Origin: Taxillus chinensis
Taxonomy: Eukaryota; Streptophyta; Magnoliopsida; Santalales; Loranthaceae
Assembly: GCA_023512835.1 (NCBI GenBank)
Contig: CM042092.1
Coordinates: 10,541,498-10,605,497, forward strand
Reading direction: 5' to 3'
DNA length: 64,000 nt
Shown one piece after another: positions 1 to 13,100 of the stretch. The translations under genes and the position numbers were made by a program. Below the pieces are notes generated by a model. It was not told the DNA's origin. It did not search any database and saw nothing but the letters and a program-made list of their open reading frames with translations. Every line of letters begins with the position of its first letter. The stretch's first letter is position 1.

Positions 1-10
1 GAAGTGTTCC

Positions 11-267
11 TACTGGTCTCTTTTTGAAAGATTATATGCAACAATAATCATTGTTTCCATTTTCGTTCTCAAATGTAAAGTTTCTCACAAAGGTCCTTTT
101 TACAAGTGTTCAATGCAGCAGTGTTTCCAGCTCCTTCTGCCAGAATAGGCTACATGATTCATGAGTCATAAATTTAGTCTATTGGTTTCTTTTTGAAATA
201 TCATATGCAACATGTAGTCACAGGTTCCATTTTGGTTCTCAAATGTGTACAATTTCTCAAAAAGGTC
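11..267. repeat. Imperfect direct repeat in thioredoxin intron
   Basis: About 85 bp at 11-95 recurs at 181-267 with scattered changes. Shared blocks include ctctttttgaaa/ttctttttgaaa, catatgcaac, ttccatttt and gttctcaaatgt. It lies left of the second exon, in the intron, and has no coding sense. Confidence 0.6.
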
Positions 268-462
268 CACCCTCAGGTCTAGAAAAATAGACTTGCCAAC
301 TTCTTCTTAGAAGTATACACCAATGAAATTCTTCCCCATGACCACTTTTGTTTTAAAAAATTTAGTCCAGCTTGTCTAACAAGTATAACTAAATTCAGTC
401 AGAAACATATCAGAAAAATAAGGAAACTTCTGCCAATAAGGTTATATTTATAAATTACTTAC

Positions 463-1739
463 AATCTTGCCTTCTCTGTTTGCTTCGTCTAGTTTCTTAT
501 CCCAACTTTCTTTAGTTTCAATGAGGTGCACATTTCCACCAGAGAACTCAATATCTTCATCTGTATCATCCCCATCTTTGGGCTATAGGAAACAACATAA
601 ACATATTTGTCAATAAACCTAGGAAGAAATAACCCAGGAGAGATAACAAAACACAAATGCACAGACCCAACAATCGCATGACTATGTAAGAGGTGATGCC
701 AAATTTCAAAACCAAAAGTTATTTGTATAGGTTTTATAGACAAACTAATGGAACAATAACGCAAAATTGCTTCTCAAACGGGATTAGTCCATACTGCCGT
801 AGTTAACAAAAAAAGGTAAAGTACATTTGTTCTTTGCAATAAATTGTCATATATATATTATTGGAGCCATCACTTCAAGCAGAGAGAGAGAGAAGACTTC
901 AAAAGAAAATCATTATATAAAATCCTGAAATTTCCTTTTAAAAATCCTAGAAAACAAATAGTGCACTAAGTTATGCCTTTTTTTTCCTTCCCTTTGGGGT
1001 CCAAGTAAGATTGGTGGGCATTTTGCCAAAACATTGTAATAACAGTGAAATAGGAATGGCAATTAAAAATAAGGGGAAATGGGGAGTAAGCATCAGCTCA
1101 CTTTCAGTTTCAGGGTGTAAATGGCACAATACCGAAGAAAAAAAAAAACAGGAAAACACAGACTACCATTATCCCAATTTCACTCTCACTCAGAACCTTC
1201 TGTGACATTCCATTTCCTCTTTATCCACTCTAAACATTATTACACAGAGACCCCACCAATTTCCTAGTGAATGGAAATTCCAGAACAGGGAGATATGTAG
1301 CCGACTCAAAAAAATAAGAAGATAAAACAACCATAGGAAAAGATGGGGATTTTGTTTGGTGTGTCCATAGGAAACATTTTTTTTTCCAATAAAAAAAAAT
1401 AGCTATTCATGATGAATTTGCTATTCAAAATATGGCTGTTCATGATGGCCATATATTAGAAATGGAAAGTGAATTGAAAGGACATTCATAACTGCGGATC
1501 AGTACTTTTTTTACATTTTCAGGTAGTAAAGGCCAAAGACTGCATGAGAAATAGCAATTTTAATCTCAGAATACAAGTCATAAATAAAATAAATTAAAGA
1601 CGTAGAACCAAGCAGCTTCCTTTGATGAATCATGCACGGAAAAGAAACGGATTCAAGGCACAAGGGATTAGAAAATAATATTTAAACCTTGATGACATGA
1701 TAATACGCACACACACACCTTACGCATGCAGTTGCCCAT
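463..1739 (-). CDS. Thioredoxin h-type (h9-like), N-terminal part only
   Basis: Two coding exons are visible on the minus strand: 1739-1719 (MGNCMRK) and 582-463, both phase 0 with GT donors. The second exon reads through EFSGGNVHLIETKESWD and ends at GKI, just before the expected core. This order and wording match plant thioredoxin h9-type proteins, cytosolic or membrane-associated disulfide reductases with a WCGPC active site. The active-site exon is not in the window; it should lie to the left. Gly2 and Cys4 fit N-myristoylation plus palmitoylation, as known for the h9 subgroup (inference here). An acceptor near 1800 suggests the ATG exon carries 5'UTR spliced to a further leader exon, perhaps around 2580-2700. 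The ATG was chosen because it alone gives the MGxC start and joins in frame. Confidence 0.85.
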
Positions 1740-2800
1740 TTATTATAGTTGGTATATTTGAGGCGCTGAATTGCAGATATCCGCTTGCAATATCCCTGTA
1801 GAATAAAATATATCACATTAGCCTGAACGAGAGAATGCAGATTCAAATGAATAAAAAGGCTACTGATGAGCATATGGGAAAAGAAAAGAGTCGTATCAAA
1901 GCTGCATGGTTAAACCAACGCATTCGTTTACTAGTAGGCAGATTTGCTTCTGCTACCCAGCCATTAATGCGATACGAAAAAGGACACCAGAAGCTAATTA
2001 AAGTTACAGCGTGTCACGAACAACACTGGCTAGCATACAATTACAAACAACATATCTCAATAGTATTAAACCCATGACTGCATTCAGGGCTTCTTTCAGT
2101 TGTGAATATTTACAGACACGGAAATATCTTTTATCATTATAAATCAGAAATAATTTCACCAGTCTAGTGGTTTCCATTCCAACAAGAAGCCCTAACCCAA
2201 CCGTTGCGACATGAATTCTCAGGAGATGCCATACTGCAAAATATGAGATAGATGCATGCCATACCAGAGAACTGCTCTGGTGCTGCCAAAATGGGTGCCA
2301 ACCGCCAAAATACTGATGCAGATTCAAAATAAATACGATTGAGGGAGCAAAATCCCAGGAAAAAACAAAACAAAACACCAAATGAAACCACATACAATAC
2401 TAACTTGAGGAAATCAATCACAGATTATGCATATGATACATGAACCCAGCAAAGATGAACAAACAACCAAACTAACCAGACAACGCAAAATTAGGGAATT
2501 CTGTTTGTTTGTTTTTTTTTTTTAAGAATGAAAATCGAAGAAGAAGAAAAACAAAAGACCAAATTGTTGACATAAACGCGGCATAATTTGTGTCATCCAA
2601 GAGGGAAAAGCGAAGAATTGAAACCTCGATTCCAGGGACTAGGGTTCTCCTCCGCGAATGACACACGAATCCTAGGTCGAAATGTCGGATAACATGTGAG
2701 CATGTATGTATATATATATAATATTTATATATATATATATACATACATACATATACTCGCACGAAAGACTGCATGATTCATGGCTTGTTTGTTTTTGATT
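1740..2800 (-). promoter_or_regulatory. Probable 5' leader and promoter region of the thioredoxin gene
   Basis: Upstream of the thioredoxin ATG (minus strand), a TTCTACAG acceptor near 1800 implies a 5'UTR intron. The less AT-rich stretch 2580-2700 could be the non-coding first exon. A TA-rich run (2700-2755) lies just beyond. No coding sequence is convincing here. The open frames at 2004-2421 and 2472-2774 show no family features. Confidence 0.35.
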
Positions 2801-3013
2801 GTTATGTTTGGCATCGGTTCGGCCGCCACTCTGTTATTCCATTTTTACCCTCTTCATTTATTCCAGAGCAGTCAGTCTTGGACTGTGAACAGTGACCAAA
2901 AAGGTCAATTGCTTCCTCACGGCAGACAAACCGCGTTGCTTGGGTACGATTACGAATCTTCCTCACTGCGTCATTTCTGCTTGGTGTGTAGTATTTTAAT
3001 TTCAATATCATAG

Positions 3014-6000
3014 TTGATTAGCCAAATCAGACAAGATTAATACTAAGTATAAACATAGTATTTAAATTACGAATAAACATAATTAAATTATTAAATCCAT
3101 AAAATATTATTATGTCATAAAATTTAAATTATTTGAATCATTAATTACTCGGTTAGTTACTTTTGTGGGATTTTAAATACTTGTTTGATGTTGTGAATCA
3201 CGAAATGTATTGTGGGTGTCAAAAATAATCACGACAAAGTAGTATTAAGTCTTTATTACATGTATGGCATCTGACGTTTTATGTCACGAGCCGACGAAGA
3301 TCGTTGTATTTGTTAAATGTAGTCCGCATTTAAGTGACATTATTAACTGACAACGATGCATCGAACTTCGAAAGTGTTCTGTTTAGAATTAGATAACAAT
3401 TTAAAAAACATTTATGGTGTAGAAAGAGATTAAGAATGAGCGCGTCCACGGTTAGCGCAGCGGTTGGGCAGATGAACTGTCACGCGCAGCACGCATGGGC
3501 TGTAGTGTAGGCTGGGAGGACGACATGCAGGCGCAATGGGACAATGAAATGCTAATTTAAGTTAGGTAAATAATGATGGGTATTATTATTTAGTATTATA
3601 TAGATTTTTACTCGACTAGACCGTTGAACGAGACTTCGCATGAACCATAGGTCCAAATTAATGATTCAAATAATTTAAATTTTATGACATGATAATATTT
3701 TATGGATTTAATAATTTAATTATTTAAATAATTTAAATTTACTCGGTTAGTTACTTTTGTAGGATTCAAATAATTTAAATTTTATGACATGATATTATTA
3801 TTTAGTATTATATATATTGACCTTATATGTTCTTATTTTATCATGTCTATTTTTTTAACATGTTATAATATTTATCTAATTAGATTAAAAGTATAGTTCG
3901 CCCAAATAAACATTAGTTTATTTAGTTTTTGATTTTTGATATATTCGATTTTCATTCGATTTATCGGATTAAATCAATTTATGGGTGCTCTGCTTAACCT
4001 TATTAAATTCGACTGCGTTTCATCACTGTCGATTGATATGTCACTATCAATAAATTCATGATTGGGATCTACCAGCGCATATTCAACTGATAGGCCCTCA
4101 AATTCATCCTTGTCCCATAAAATTGAAAGTAAAGGGTGAAGGTTTGAGACTAAGATTAGAGGACAGCTCGAGGATTGAATCTACGGGAGAGATGTGGCGA
4201 GTCTTGAGATGGGAGTGGGAGAGAGTGAGAGGCGGTGAAAATGGTCGCCTTTATCTTTGCTAAAATTATTATAAATATATTAAGTTCATTATAAGGCTAT
4301 ATTTGTAATTTTAGTTACCTTTGGCCAACTTTTATTTTTTTGCTAACTGGACATAAATGCTTTAACAATGTTGAGATGAAATTATATATATATATATATA
4401 ACATTTTTTGCCCCTGATTTTCATCTCTCTTCACTTTATTATCTCTTTTTTCTTAGCTAACCTTGTTATTATTTGTCCAATAAATACAATATAAATTAAT
4501 TTATTATTTCAATTAAAAAATAAAGTTATATTTTAATCTTTCTATTTAAGGTTTATCCAACAGGATTAAATATAAAATAATTACTTTAAATTTTAGTATT
4601 TAAATATGCATTGTACATATTTGAACTCCCTTATTTTTCCACTCAGCTTTTTGCTTGAGTTTTTGTTTCCCGTCAAACATGGGTATACAACACGTGCTTC
4701 ATTCACCCTTACATGCATGTCAACCTTTAAGCTCAATATTGTATTGCATGGGCTTAAATTAGCCATTACCTAGATTCACTATTATTAGGATTTGATAAAA
4801 CCTATCAAAAGCTCATGTTTTCAATAGTGTTGAGTGTTTGGTTTGAGTTTTATCTTGTTATATTGAACTAGTTTACTTTAATTCAATATTAGAGTTTTTT
4901 GTCTTGAAGTAAATAAGTGTTTCTCGAAATATCACATAAGATTTTAACTTTAGGTAGATGAAGTTGATTCGAGGCATAAGATTTCGATTCGAAAAATTAA
5001 TTTACTTAATGTTATGAAGAGAATGAAGACAAAGAGTATGTCTTAAAAACCTTAATGATAAAGTAATACTAATTAGAGATAATTTAGTTTGAAAATGAGA
5101 CTTTGTTATATTGGAGCAATTCATATCAATAATACTTAATTAAAGTGTTTGGTTTAAGATATGGAGCCCAACTCAAAGTAAGTAAAAAATGAATAGCTCA
5201 ATATAAAGAATATAAGTTAATGATATATTTCTCTAAGTGCCTTGTATCGAAGTAAGTTAAACTGAATTAATATTTTTCATGTCAAAGTAACATGTTAAAG
5301 ACAGTTTGTAATTAACATTGAAGTCAAAAATATAATGGAAACTATTTGGAGAGCAAGTTGCTATTCTAAATGGAGTTAAAAGGAAAAGAATCTTAAATGC
5401 CAACATTAATTGGCCTTTGAGTTGCCATTAATAAACCTACTTAATAAATGATGCTAGTTAAATAAATTAAAGACATTTAATCAATGCTTTAATAAATAAT
5501 ATTTAATTAATTAAAATTATTAAATAATTAAATTACTATTTATCAGCTTTAGTTCGAGTCATGCCCAATAAATATAATTGCACTATAAAATTAAGCATGT
5601 ATAATTATAATAATCAACGACGAAAAATTTATCAATCGATATAACTGAATGTCATGTGATATGATCATCTACTATGATATTTATAATTAAAGAGGTATTA
5701 ATAAATCACGTCTAACCTCTTTATATTTTCTTTAAGAAATGCAACACTACTATGTGCTCCAGAATGTAATTTATATCTTTTCTTTAAATAAAAGTTCATA
5801 ATCCTATTTAACAACAAGCAAGCAATATATAAGTTTTAAATCTTTATTGAAACCATGTCTATGCCTAGGTTTTTGACGCTGTATGAGCACTTTTTAGGCT
5901 TGAAAGATGGAGTAATTTTTTCTAACATATTTTTATCCTTGACTTTTTTTCATACAATATTAATTTAGTAGATATTTTAAACAATTCAAAATTCTATTCA

Positions 6001-6540
6001 TTTAAACTTTTAAAAATTTGCAAACAAAGTTGCATCAACTCATAATAGCCTTTATATGATCGAATCTTTTAGTTAAATTTTCCCAATAAACAAATAGATT
6101 TTTTTATTAAATGAGATATTCACTTTATGATAGTTTTTTTTTTTATTATTTCTTTCTAGTCCTTTGAGATGAGGTGAATGATAATATCAAGTACCAATGA
6201 CAAATAATTATTTTCGTTAAGCATAACAAAATCAAGTTTTGTAATGCTGGCCACTTAATAACAACACAATAATACAAAATTACAAATATATAATTAGTTT
6301 CAAAGAATATGAAATAACACCCATATATTTTCCTCCACTAAACATAAATCTTTTCAGAATATATGGATACATTGTATTTACATTATTTTTTCTTTAAAAG
6401 GAATATATTAATATTCTCCTGTAATATTAAGGAATAAGGATTATTCTCAGAGCAAATATTAATAAATAATATTCTTCTAAATATTAGTTTATAATTTTCT
6501 TTTATTTGCACTATTGGCGAGAAATCATATTTAAACAAAT
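3014..6540. other. Gene-free AT-rich stretch with repeat debris
   Basis: No convincing coding frame on either strand over 3.5 kb. It holds the inverted repeat described separately (3081-3721), a TA microsatellite near 4384-4400, a GC-richer patch at 3440-3545 with a tRNA A-box-like string (TAGCGCAGCGG near 3453), and otherwise featureless AT-rich sequence. Confidence 0.6.
3081..3721. repeat. 66-bp inverted repeat (one mismatch) flanking ~510 bp
   Basis: Arm 3081-3146 is the reverse complement of 3656-3721 with a single difference by eye. A 26-bp block following the left arm (actcggttagttacttttgt..., 3147-3172) recurs directly at 3741-3766. Part of the right arm recurs again at 3763-3800. The spacer contains the GC-richer patch. 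It looks like a MITE or fold-back element, or a recent local rearrangement. No clear target-site duplication was found. Confidence 0.7.
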
Positions 6541-6616
6541 ATGAATTAAAAAAAATAGTGGCCCGTGGCCGGTAAGGACGCCGCGCCGTTACCGTCTCTG
6601 TTTCCTCCCCACACCC

Positions 6617-6618
<2 letters not shown>

Positions 6619-6675
<57 letters not shown>
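6619..6675 (+). repeat. (CT)n microsatellite in the leader of the exon-array gene
   Basis: About 28 CT units, 500 bp upstream of the ATG at 7177 and within the probable 5'UTR. A candidate 5'UTR intron runs from CAG|GTTGGT (~6922) to GACAG (~7106). Confidence 0.8.
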
Positions 6676-6678
<3 letters not shown>

Positions 6679-7176
6679 CTTATAGCAGCATTATACATTT
6701 TATTCATTGAATATGTGAAAGTCCATTCAGAGAATCCCACCAACCAGTCTCTCGAATCTGATCGCAAACCCTTTGGATCTGTACGTTTCTCCATCATCGA
6801 TTTGTTGTTGTCATTGTTGTTGTCGTCGTTGATTGCTGCATTTCTAGCTCTGGGGTTCCAATTTTCACGATCATAATTTTAGCTGCCTATCGCTATGGCT
6901 TGATTGCATTTCCTTGACCAGGTTGGTTACACATTAATTCACTCTTCGATTTTGTACATGTACGCCGTAGGTTCGCTTGTGCATTTGTGATTCTTTAAGG
7001 TAGACAACATGGTCTCTGGTCGGATTGGAATGGGTTAGTTTTATTCATTCATTCGTTTATTTTTACAAATGAAAAAAATTTAACGAAAGTCGTTGTCTGT
7101 GACAGGTTTAGGAATTTGGGAGTTTTAGGAAACTTTTGTTGGTGGATCCGGGGGACATTTGTTTTTCAAGTTAGAA

Positions 7177-10100
7177 ATGGGAAGTAAGAAGAACAATAGA
7201 AAGAAAAACAAGCAAGCTAAATCAACAGGAGATTGCGAACCCACAATTGTAGAATCGGATCAATCGACTTCTCTGGGTCAAAACCATAATCACAACGCCC
7301 CTGAGAGCACCAGTGTTCTACTTGACCCCTTGGTTGAAGCTTATGTAGATCCAGATAGACAACACAACAATGGTAGTCAAGGCGTAAGTTGATTTTAATT
7401 ACTCTGAGTTATTTGGGCGCATTTGTATGTTAACTTGTGACATTAAGAAATGCACAGTCTATCTATGTGAAGGCGCTTCAGGGCAGTAAAGTTTTACCCA
7501 GCTTCCTTCCCACGCTTTGAGACTATGGGCATACATTTCCTTATAAGCATTACAGTTAGGATCAGTGATCATAAGCATGATTCGTCATTTGACCTGGGAA
7601 AATGTTATAAGTTTCTTACGTTCCTGAATTATGTAATGTAGCCTCTCCTGTAATGAAAACTAATTGGCTCGGTATCATATTTGTGTTTGCCTTCACTGTT
7701 TCCTTCTATTGTTTTCATAACTACCATGCAATCATGGAATTTTGAGCTTAAGTTATATTCGATTGTTCTGTGGGCTTTTCAATTTGTATCTAGAATCCTG
7801 GGAGCAAAATTATAGCTCTTATTAAGCATTTCCTTTTGTATGCATAGTACAACTAGTTATTAATGAAGGAAACGATTTGATTCACAGTCAAGGAATTGAT
7901 ATTTGAGTCAATGGACGTGTAGTATTACTCAACTTCTTTCTCCACGAATTGTGCTTTTGGATGTCAAGAGTCATATTTAGTCATTAAATTTAACTGTCTT
8001 CTATTCCTAATTTATGCATTTGACAAATGAAGGAGGTATCTTGTGTGCAGTACCAGCGTGCATTTTATCAAGGATCATTATTCAACACCCCCCTTCCTTT
8101 TCCGATATTGGTCATTTTATTTTGAAGTTTTTTTCTTTTGTGTTTTTGGAAATCCTTAATCTGTTTTTGCAGACTGTAGAAGTTGAAGCTGATAGACAAC
8201 ATTGGGTGCACAGAGAAGTGAGTGTAAATCTATTTACCAACTTTTTATTTTCTTTCTGGCTTCAATGACAGTTCACTCAATTTTGCAAGATATATATCTT
8301 TTTATAAAACAATATTTAGAATTCATGATTTGATTCGTAATTAACCATGTTTCAAATGATGACATTATTACTTTCTCTTTATTTTCAATATCGCTCTTTT
8401 AGGTGTTTCCTTTTATAGGCTAGTTTAGAAGAGACAATCAGACAAGTTCAAAACAAAAAAGACACATGCATGATGTCAGTTCAAATTAACACACACAGGA
8501 ATTACATATTCAGTGAGATAGTGTATTTTTCGAGACAATCTCAATTGATCTTTTACACTATATTTTTTAAATTTGCAAGATATATATATGTATATATCTA
8601 AAACATATTTATGTTTTGTGATCTGATTCATGATTTGATAACTATGTTTTGGCGGACACATGTGAGGTTGGGGGTGGGATTCTTAATATATGAACTTACA
8701 ACAATCATGCTGGTCTCCTTGAATTTTAAAGGATTGTCCAAGACTAATGGTCAGCCCAATATTTACAAGTTCATGGCCAAATTTTAATATATGGGTTTAC
8801 AACAATTTGTTCAACTTTCCTGATTTTAAAAGGGTTGACCAAAGCCATATTTTACAAGCTCATAGCCCAATACTTGTTTGTAATCACATTTTTGTTGTAA
8901 CATTTATCTAAGCATTGATGTGGCATTAACACCTAGTATTAAAAACTCACTTCCAATATATAATTGTTTTCTATTTCCTTTAACTATACCATTATTTATA
9001 CAATATTAAATTATTCAAATGATTCCAATTCATATTTGAACATTACAACAATAATTTTTGCAAAATAATGTAAATAACATTACTGGTTCATGACAATTTG
9101 TTGAAACATTTATCTAAGCATCATACTTATAATTAAGTCCTTTTTTCTCCGTCACATCCTTATGTGGCATTAGCACCTAGTATTAAAAAATAAAAAATCA
9201 CTTCTAATATATAATTTTTTTTCTATTCCTTTAAATATACCATTAATTATACAATATTAAATTATTCAAACGATTTCAATTCATAATATATGATTACATT
9301 AAAAAAAATCAAATATTACAACAATAATTTTTGTAATATAATGTAAATACAATTTAAAGTTAAACTTTTGACCTCCGCCCCAAACTAAAATATAACCTCC
9401 AAACACGAGGTAATTAGATGTTTCCTTTTACAAGCTAGCTCAGAAGAGATAATCCGATATTTGCAAAGTGAAAAAATACACACTTGAAGAACAAGGTAAA
9501 GGCAGTTCAAATTAGCATAGTAACTACATTTCCTATGTGAGAATGAAATTTTCAGATGAACTCGGCTGATCTTTTACATTATAATTTTAATTTTTGCGAG
9601 TTATATATCTATTTCTAAAATTACATTCAACTTTCATGATTTGATGACCACATTTCACTTGCTTGCTTTGTGACTTTGCCTTTATCTTCAATATTGTTCT
9701 TTCTTCATATTTAGGGTCGTGTATATGGAGTAACTAGGTGTTTCCTTTTACAGGCTAGGTTAGAAGAGGCAATCAAACAATCGCAAAATGAAAACGATGC
9801 ATGCATGAAGAATGAGGTAATGGCTATTCAAATTAATGTGGGAATTACATCTTCGAGGAGATAGTGGATTTTTGAGATGAACTCAACTTATATTTTACAG
9901 TAGATTTTTCAAATTTGCAAGTTATATGTCTATTTCTAAAACTATAATTATATTCTGTGATCTGATTTACAATTTGACAACCTTGTTTTAAATGATTGCT
10001 CAGTGGCTTTATTACTGGCTACTGCTTCTTCTCCATCTTTGACCCAAGCTAACTAGGTGTTTCCTTTTACAGGCTAGCTTAAAAGAGATAATCAAACAAT

Positions 10101-13100
10101 TACAAAGTGAAAACGATATGCACTTGAAGAACAAGGTAAAGGCAGTTCAAATTATTGTGGGAATTACATCTCTGATGAGAGAGTATAATTTTGAGATGAA
10201 CTCAACTGGTTTTACTTTAGAATTTTCAATTTGTCAAATTATATATCTATTTCTAAAACTATATTTGACTTTCTTGTCTTAGATGCTTGCTGTGTGACTT
10301 TATTTATCCTCAATATTGTTCTTTCTACGACTTTAGGGTGGTGAAGTATGCAGTAACTAGGTGTTTCCTGTTACAGGCTACTTTAGAAGAGACAATTAGG
10401 CAATTAGAAAATGAAAAAGATGCTTACATGCAGAATGAGGTAATGACATTTCAATTTAATCTGGTTACTGGATATTACACCCCTGCTGAGAGACAGTGGA
10501 ATTCTGAGATGAACTTATCTGATATTATAAAAATCAACTTATGCATTTATTTCTGACACTATTTGAATTTCATGATTTGGAATCATGTTTGAAATAATTG
10601 CTTTTCATTTTTATCTTCTATACTGTTCTTTCTCCATCCTTAGCACAAGGTAACTAGGTGTTTGATTTTACAGCCTATTTTAGAAGAGACAATCAGACAA
10701 TTGCAAAAAGAAAAAGAGAGACACATGCAGAATGAGGAGATGACAATTCAAATTAATGTAGGATACACCTCCGATAGTTGAATTTGGAGATGTGCTAAAT
10801 CAGGCTTGTTAAGTTATATATGTATTTCTAAGGCTACTTTAATTTCACAAATTGATTCAGGATTTCGCACCATGTTTCAAATAGTTGCTTTGCAAAATTT
10901 TCTTCAATAATGTTCTTTCCTGATCTTTGAAGCACTAGGTAATTAGTTGTTTCCTTTTACAGGCTAGTTTAGAAGAGGCAATTAGACAATTACGAAATGA
11001 AAATAGTAGTAATGTGCAGAATGAGGTAATGTCAATTTAAATTAATTTGGGAATCATACCTTTGATGAGATACTAGGATGCTGATATGAACCCAAGTGAT
11101 GTTTTTGCTATTTATCTCAATTTAGCTACTGATATATTTCTAAAAATGCATACAATTCACGATTTGACAGCCACTTTTCAATGATTCCTTTCTCTTTATC
11201 ATCACTATAGTTCTTTCTCTATCTTTTTGATTGTGAAGTACAAGGTAAGCATGTATTTCCTTTTACAGGCTAGTTTAGAAGTGGCAATCAGACAATTACA
11301 AAATGAAAATGCTACACACATACAGAACGAGGTAATGTAATTCAATTTATTTGGGAATTGTGCCTTCAATGCAGCAGAACTCTGAGACGAAGTTGGCTGA
11401 TTTTTTTAATATTATTATATTTTTTAATTTAATAAATTATATATGTATCCATGAAAATATATTTGGATTTCATGATTTTGATTCACCAATTAACATCCAT
11501 TTTTCAAATGATTCCTATGTGACTTTCTCTTCATCTTCTATACTATTTTTTTCCAGCTCTAAAACTGAAACACACAGTAACAAAATTTTCCTTTTACAGG
11601 CTAGTTTAGAAGAAACAATCAGACAATTACAAAATGAAAAAGATACACACATGCAGAATGAGGTGATGACAATTCTAATTAATGACGGAATTACCCTTCT
11701 GATGAGCTAGTCAAATTTTGAGATAGTCAACTGATCTTTTATTTTAAATTTCAAATTTTAGCAAGTTATATATGTATTTCTAAATTTTTATTGATCTTCT
11801 TGATTTGATTCACGTATTTTCTATCATTTTCTGATTAATTTGTCTGTAATTTTTCTTTATCTTCTATCATTAAGATTGTGAAGCACAAGGTAATGAGGTT
11901 TTTCATCTTACAGGCCAGTTTAGAAGAGACAATCAGACAATTACAAAAGGATAAATATACACACTTGCAGAATGAGGTATAATGGCAATTCAAATTGATG
12001 TGGGAATTACCCCTGAAATAGTGGAGTTTTGAGCTAAACACAGCTGATCTTGTATATTCTTACTTCAGCAAGTTTCACATGTATTTCTTAAACAGTATGA
12101 TGCGCAATTTTACATCCAATTTTCAAAAGATTCCTCTACGACATTCTCTTTGTCTTCTATACTGTTCTTTCTTTATGCTTGAGATTGAGATTGTGAAGTA
12201 CAAAGTAACCAGGTTTTACCTTTTGCAGGGTATTTTAGAGGAGGCAATCAAACAATTACAAAATGAAAAAGATGCACACAAGCGGAGTGAGGTAATGAGA
12301 ATTCAATTAGTGCGGGATTTAGCATCTTGAGACTGGGAATTTCAGAGTTGGAAATCTGATGCCAAACTATATGCAGGTAAATCAGGAGGAGAAAATGAGC
12401 CAGTTATTAGAACAGAAGGTCATCCTGAGTTTAAAAGAGGTATTTGTTTGTTTGTTTTTTTTTGCTTTTGTTATGCTCTTTGTTATTCACTCTCCATGAC
12501 TCCACTGTTTATGTTAACAATATAGCACTAGCTTTTGGTACCTGCTTGTGTAAGCATTTGCATTCTGGTATATCATCTTGTAAAATGTGGCTTGCATCAG
12601 TGAGGATAACTTAAGAAACCATATTTCACAGGCAAAATTGGAAGAAGAAATCAAGTGTTTGGAGAGAGAGAAAGAATCATGGGTCCTGAAAGAGGTAATG
12701 CCTTTTTTTATTATTCCGTTTTTTTGTTCATTTTTTATCCTCCTTTCCCTGTGTATCTGTGACAGTTACTTGCTGTTAAGTAGTTTCTCATGGATTGTTC
12801 TGCACTACAAAATACAAATAAATGCCACTGTATATTATTCTAATTTCGAGTGTTATTTTATCAGAATATGGCCAAAGAAACTGTTGTTGGACTAATTGAT
12901 GATAACAAAAGATTACAGTTACAGGTACATAACTCCATCAATTGCTGTAATTAAAATGAGGGCTAATATGAGCTCAACTACATAATGTGTCTACCTTGTG
13001 CCTGGAATGCTTTGCTTGCATGCCCATATCATTCTCTCTCTCTCTATCAACAACTTGCTATCTTTATTTACAATTATATTAACCTCTTGGTTTTTTGATT

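Larger units (their letters stand above)
8419..12291 (+). repeat. Tandem exon-plus-intron repeat array (period ~290-330 bp)
   Basis: Exon-like copies begin at 8419, 9434, 9754, 10073, 10377, 10674, 10963, 11269, 11600, 11914 and 12229. From 9434 on, successive starts are 289-331 bp apart. The introns are repeated too: gtttccttttacag before each exon, gaggtaatg after it, then conserved pieces such as gggaattac and ctatttctaaa. Intact copies are exactly 63 nt. Two further 63-nt exons (12377, 12632) match in length and phase but not in intron sequence and may be older members. Confidence 0.9.

Noticed and set aside
7159..7176. Six extra codons before MGSKK in the exon-array gene
   Set aside because: They begin with TTG, not ATG. 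The ATG at 7177 is taken.
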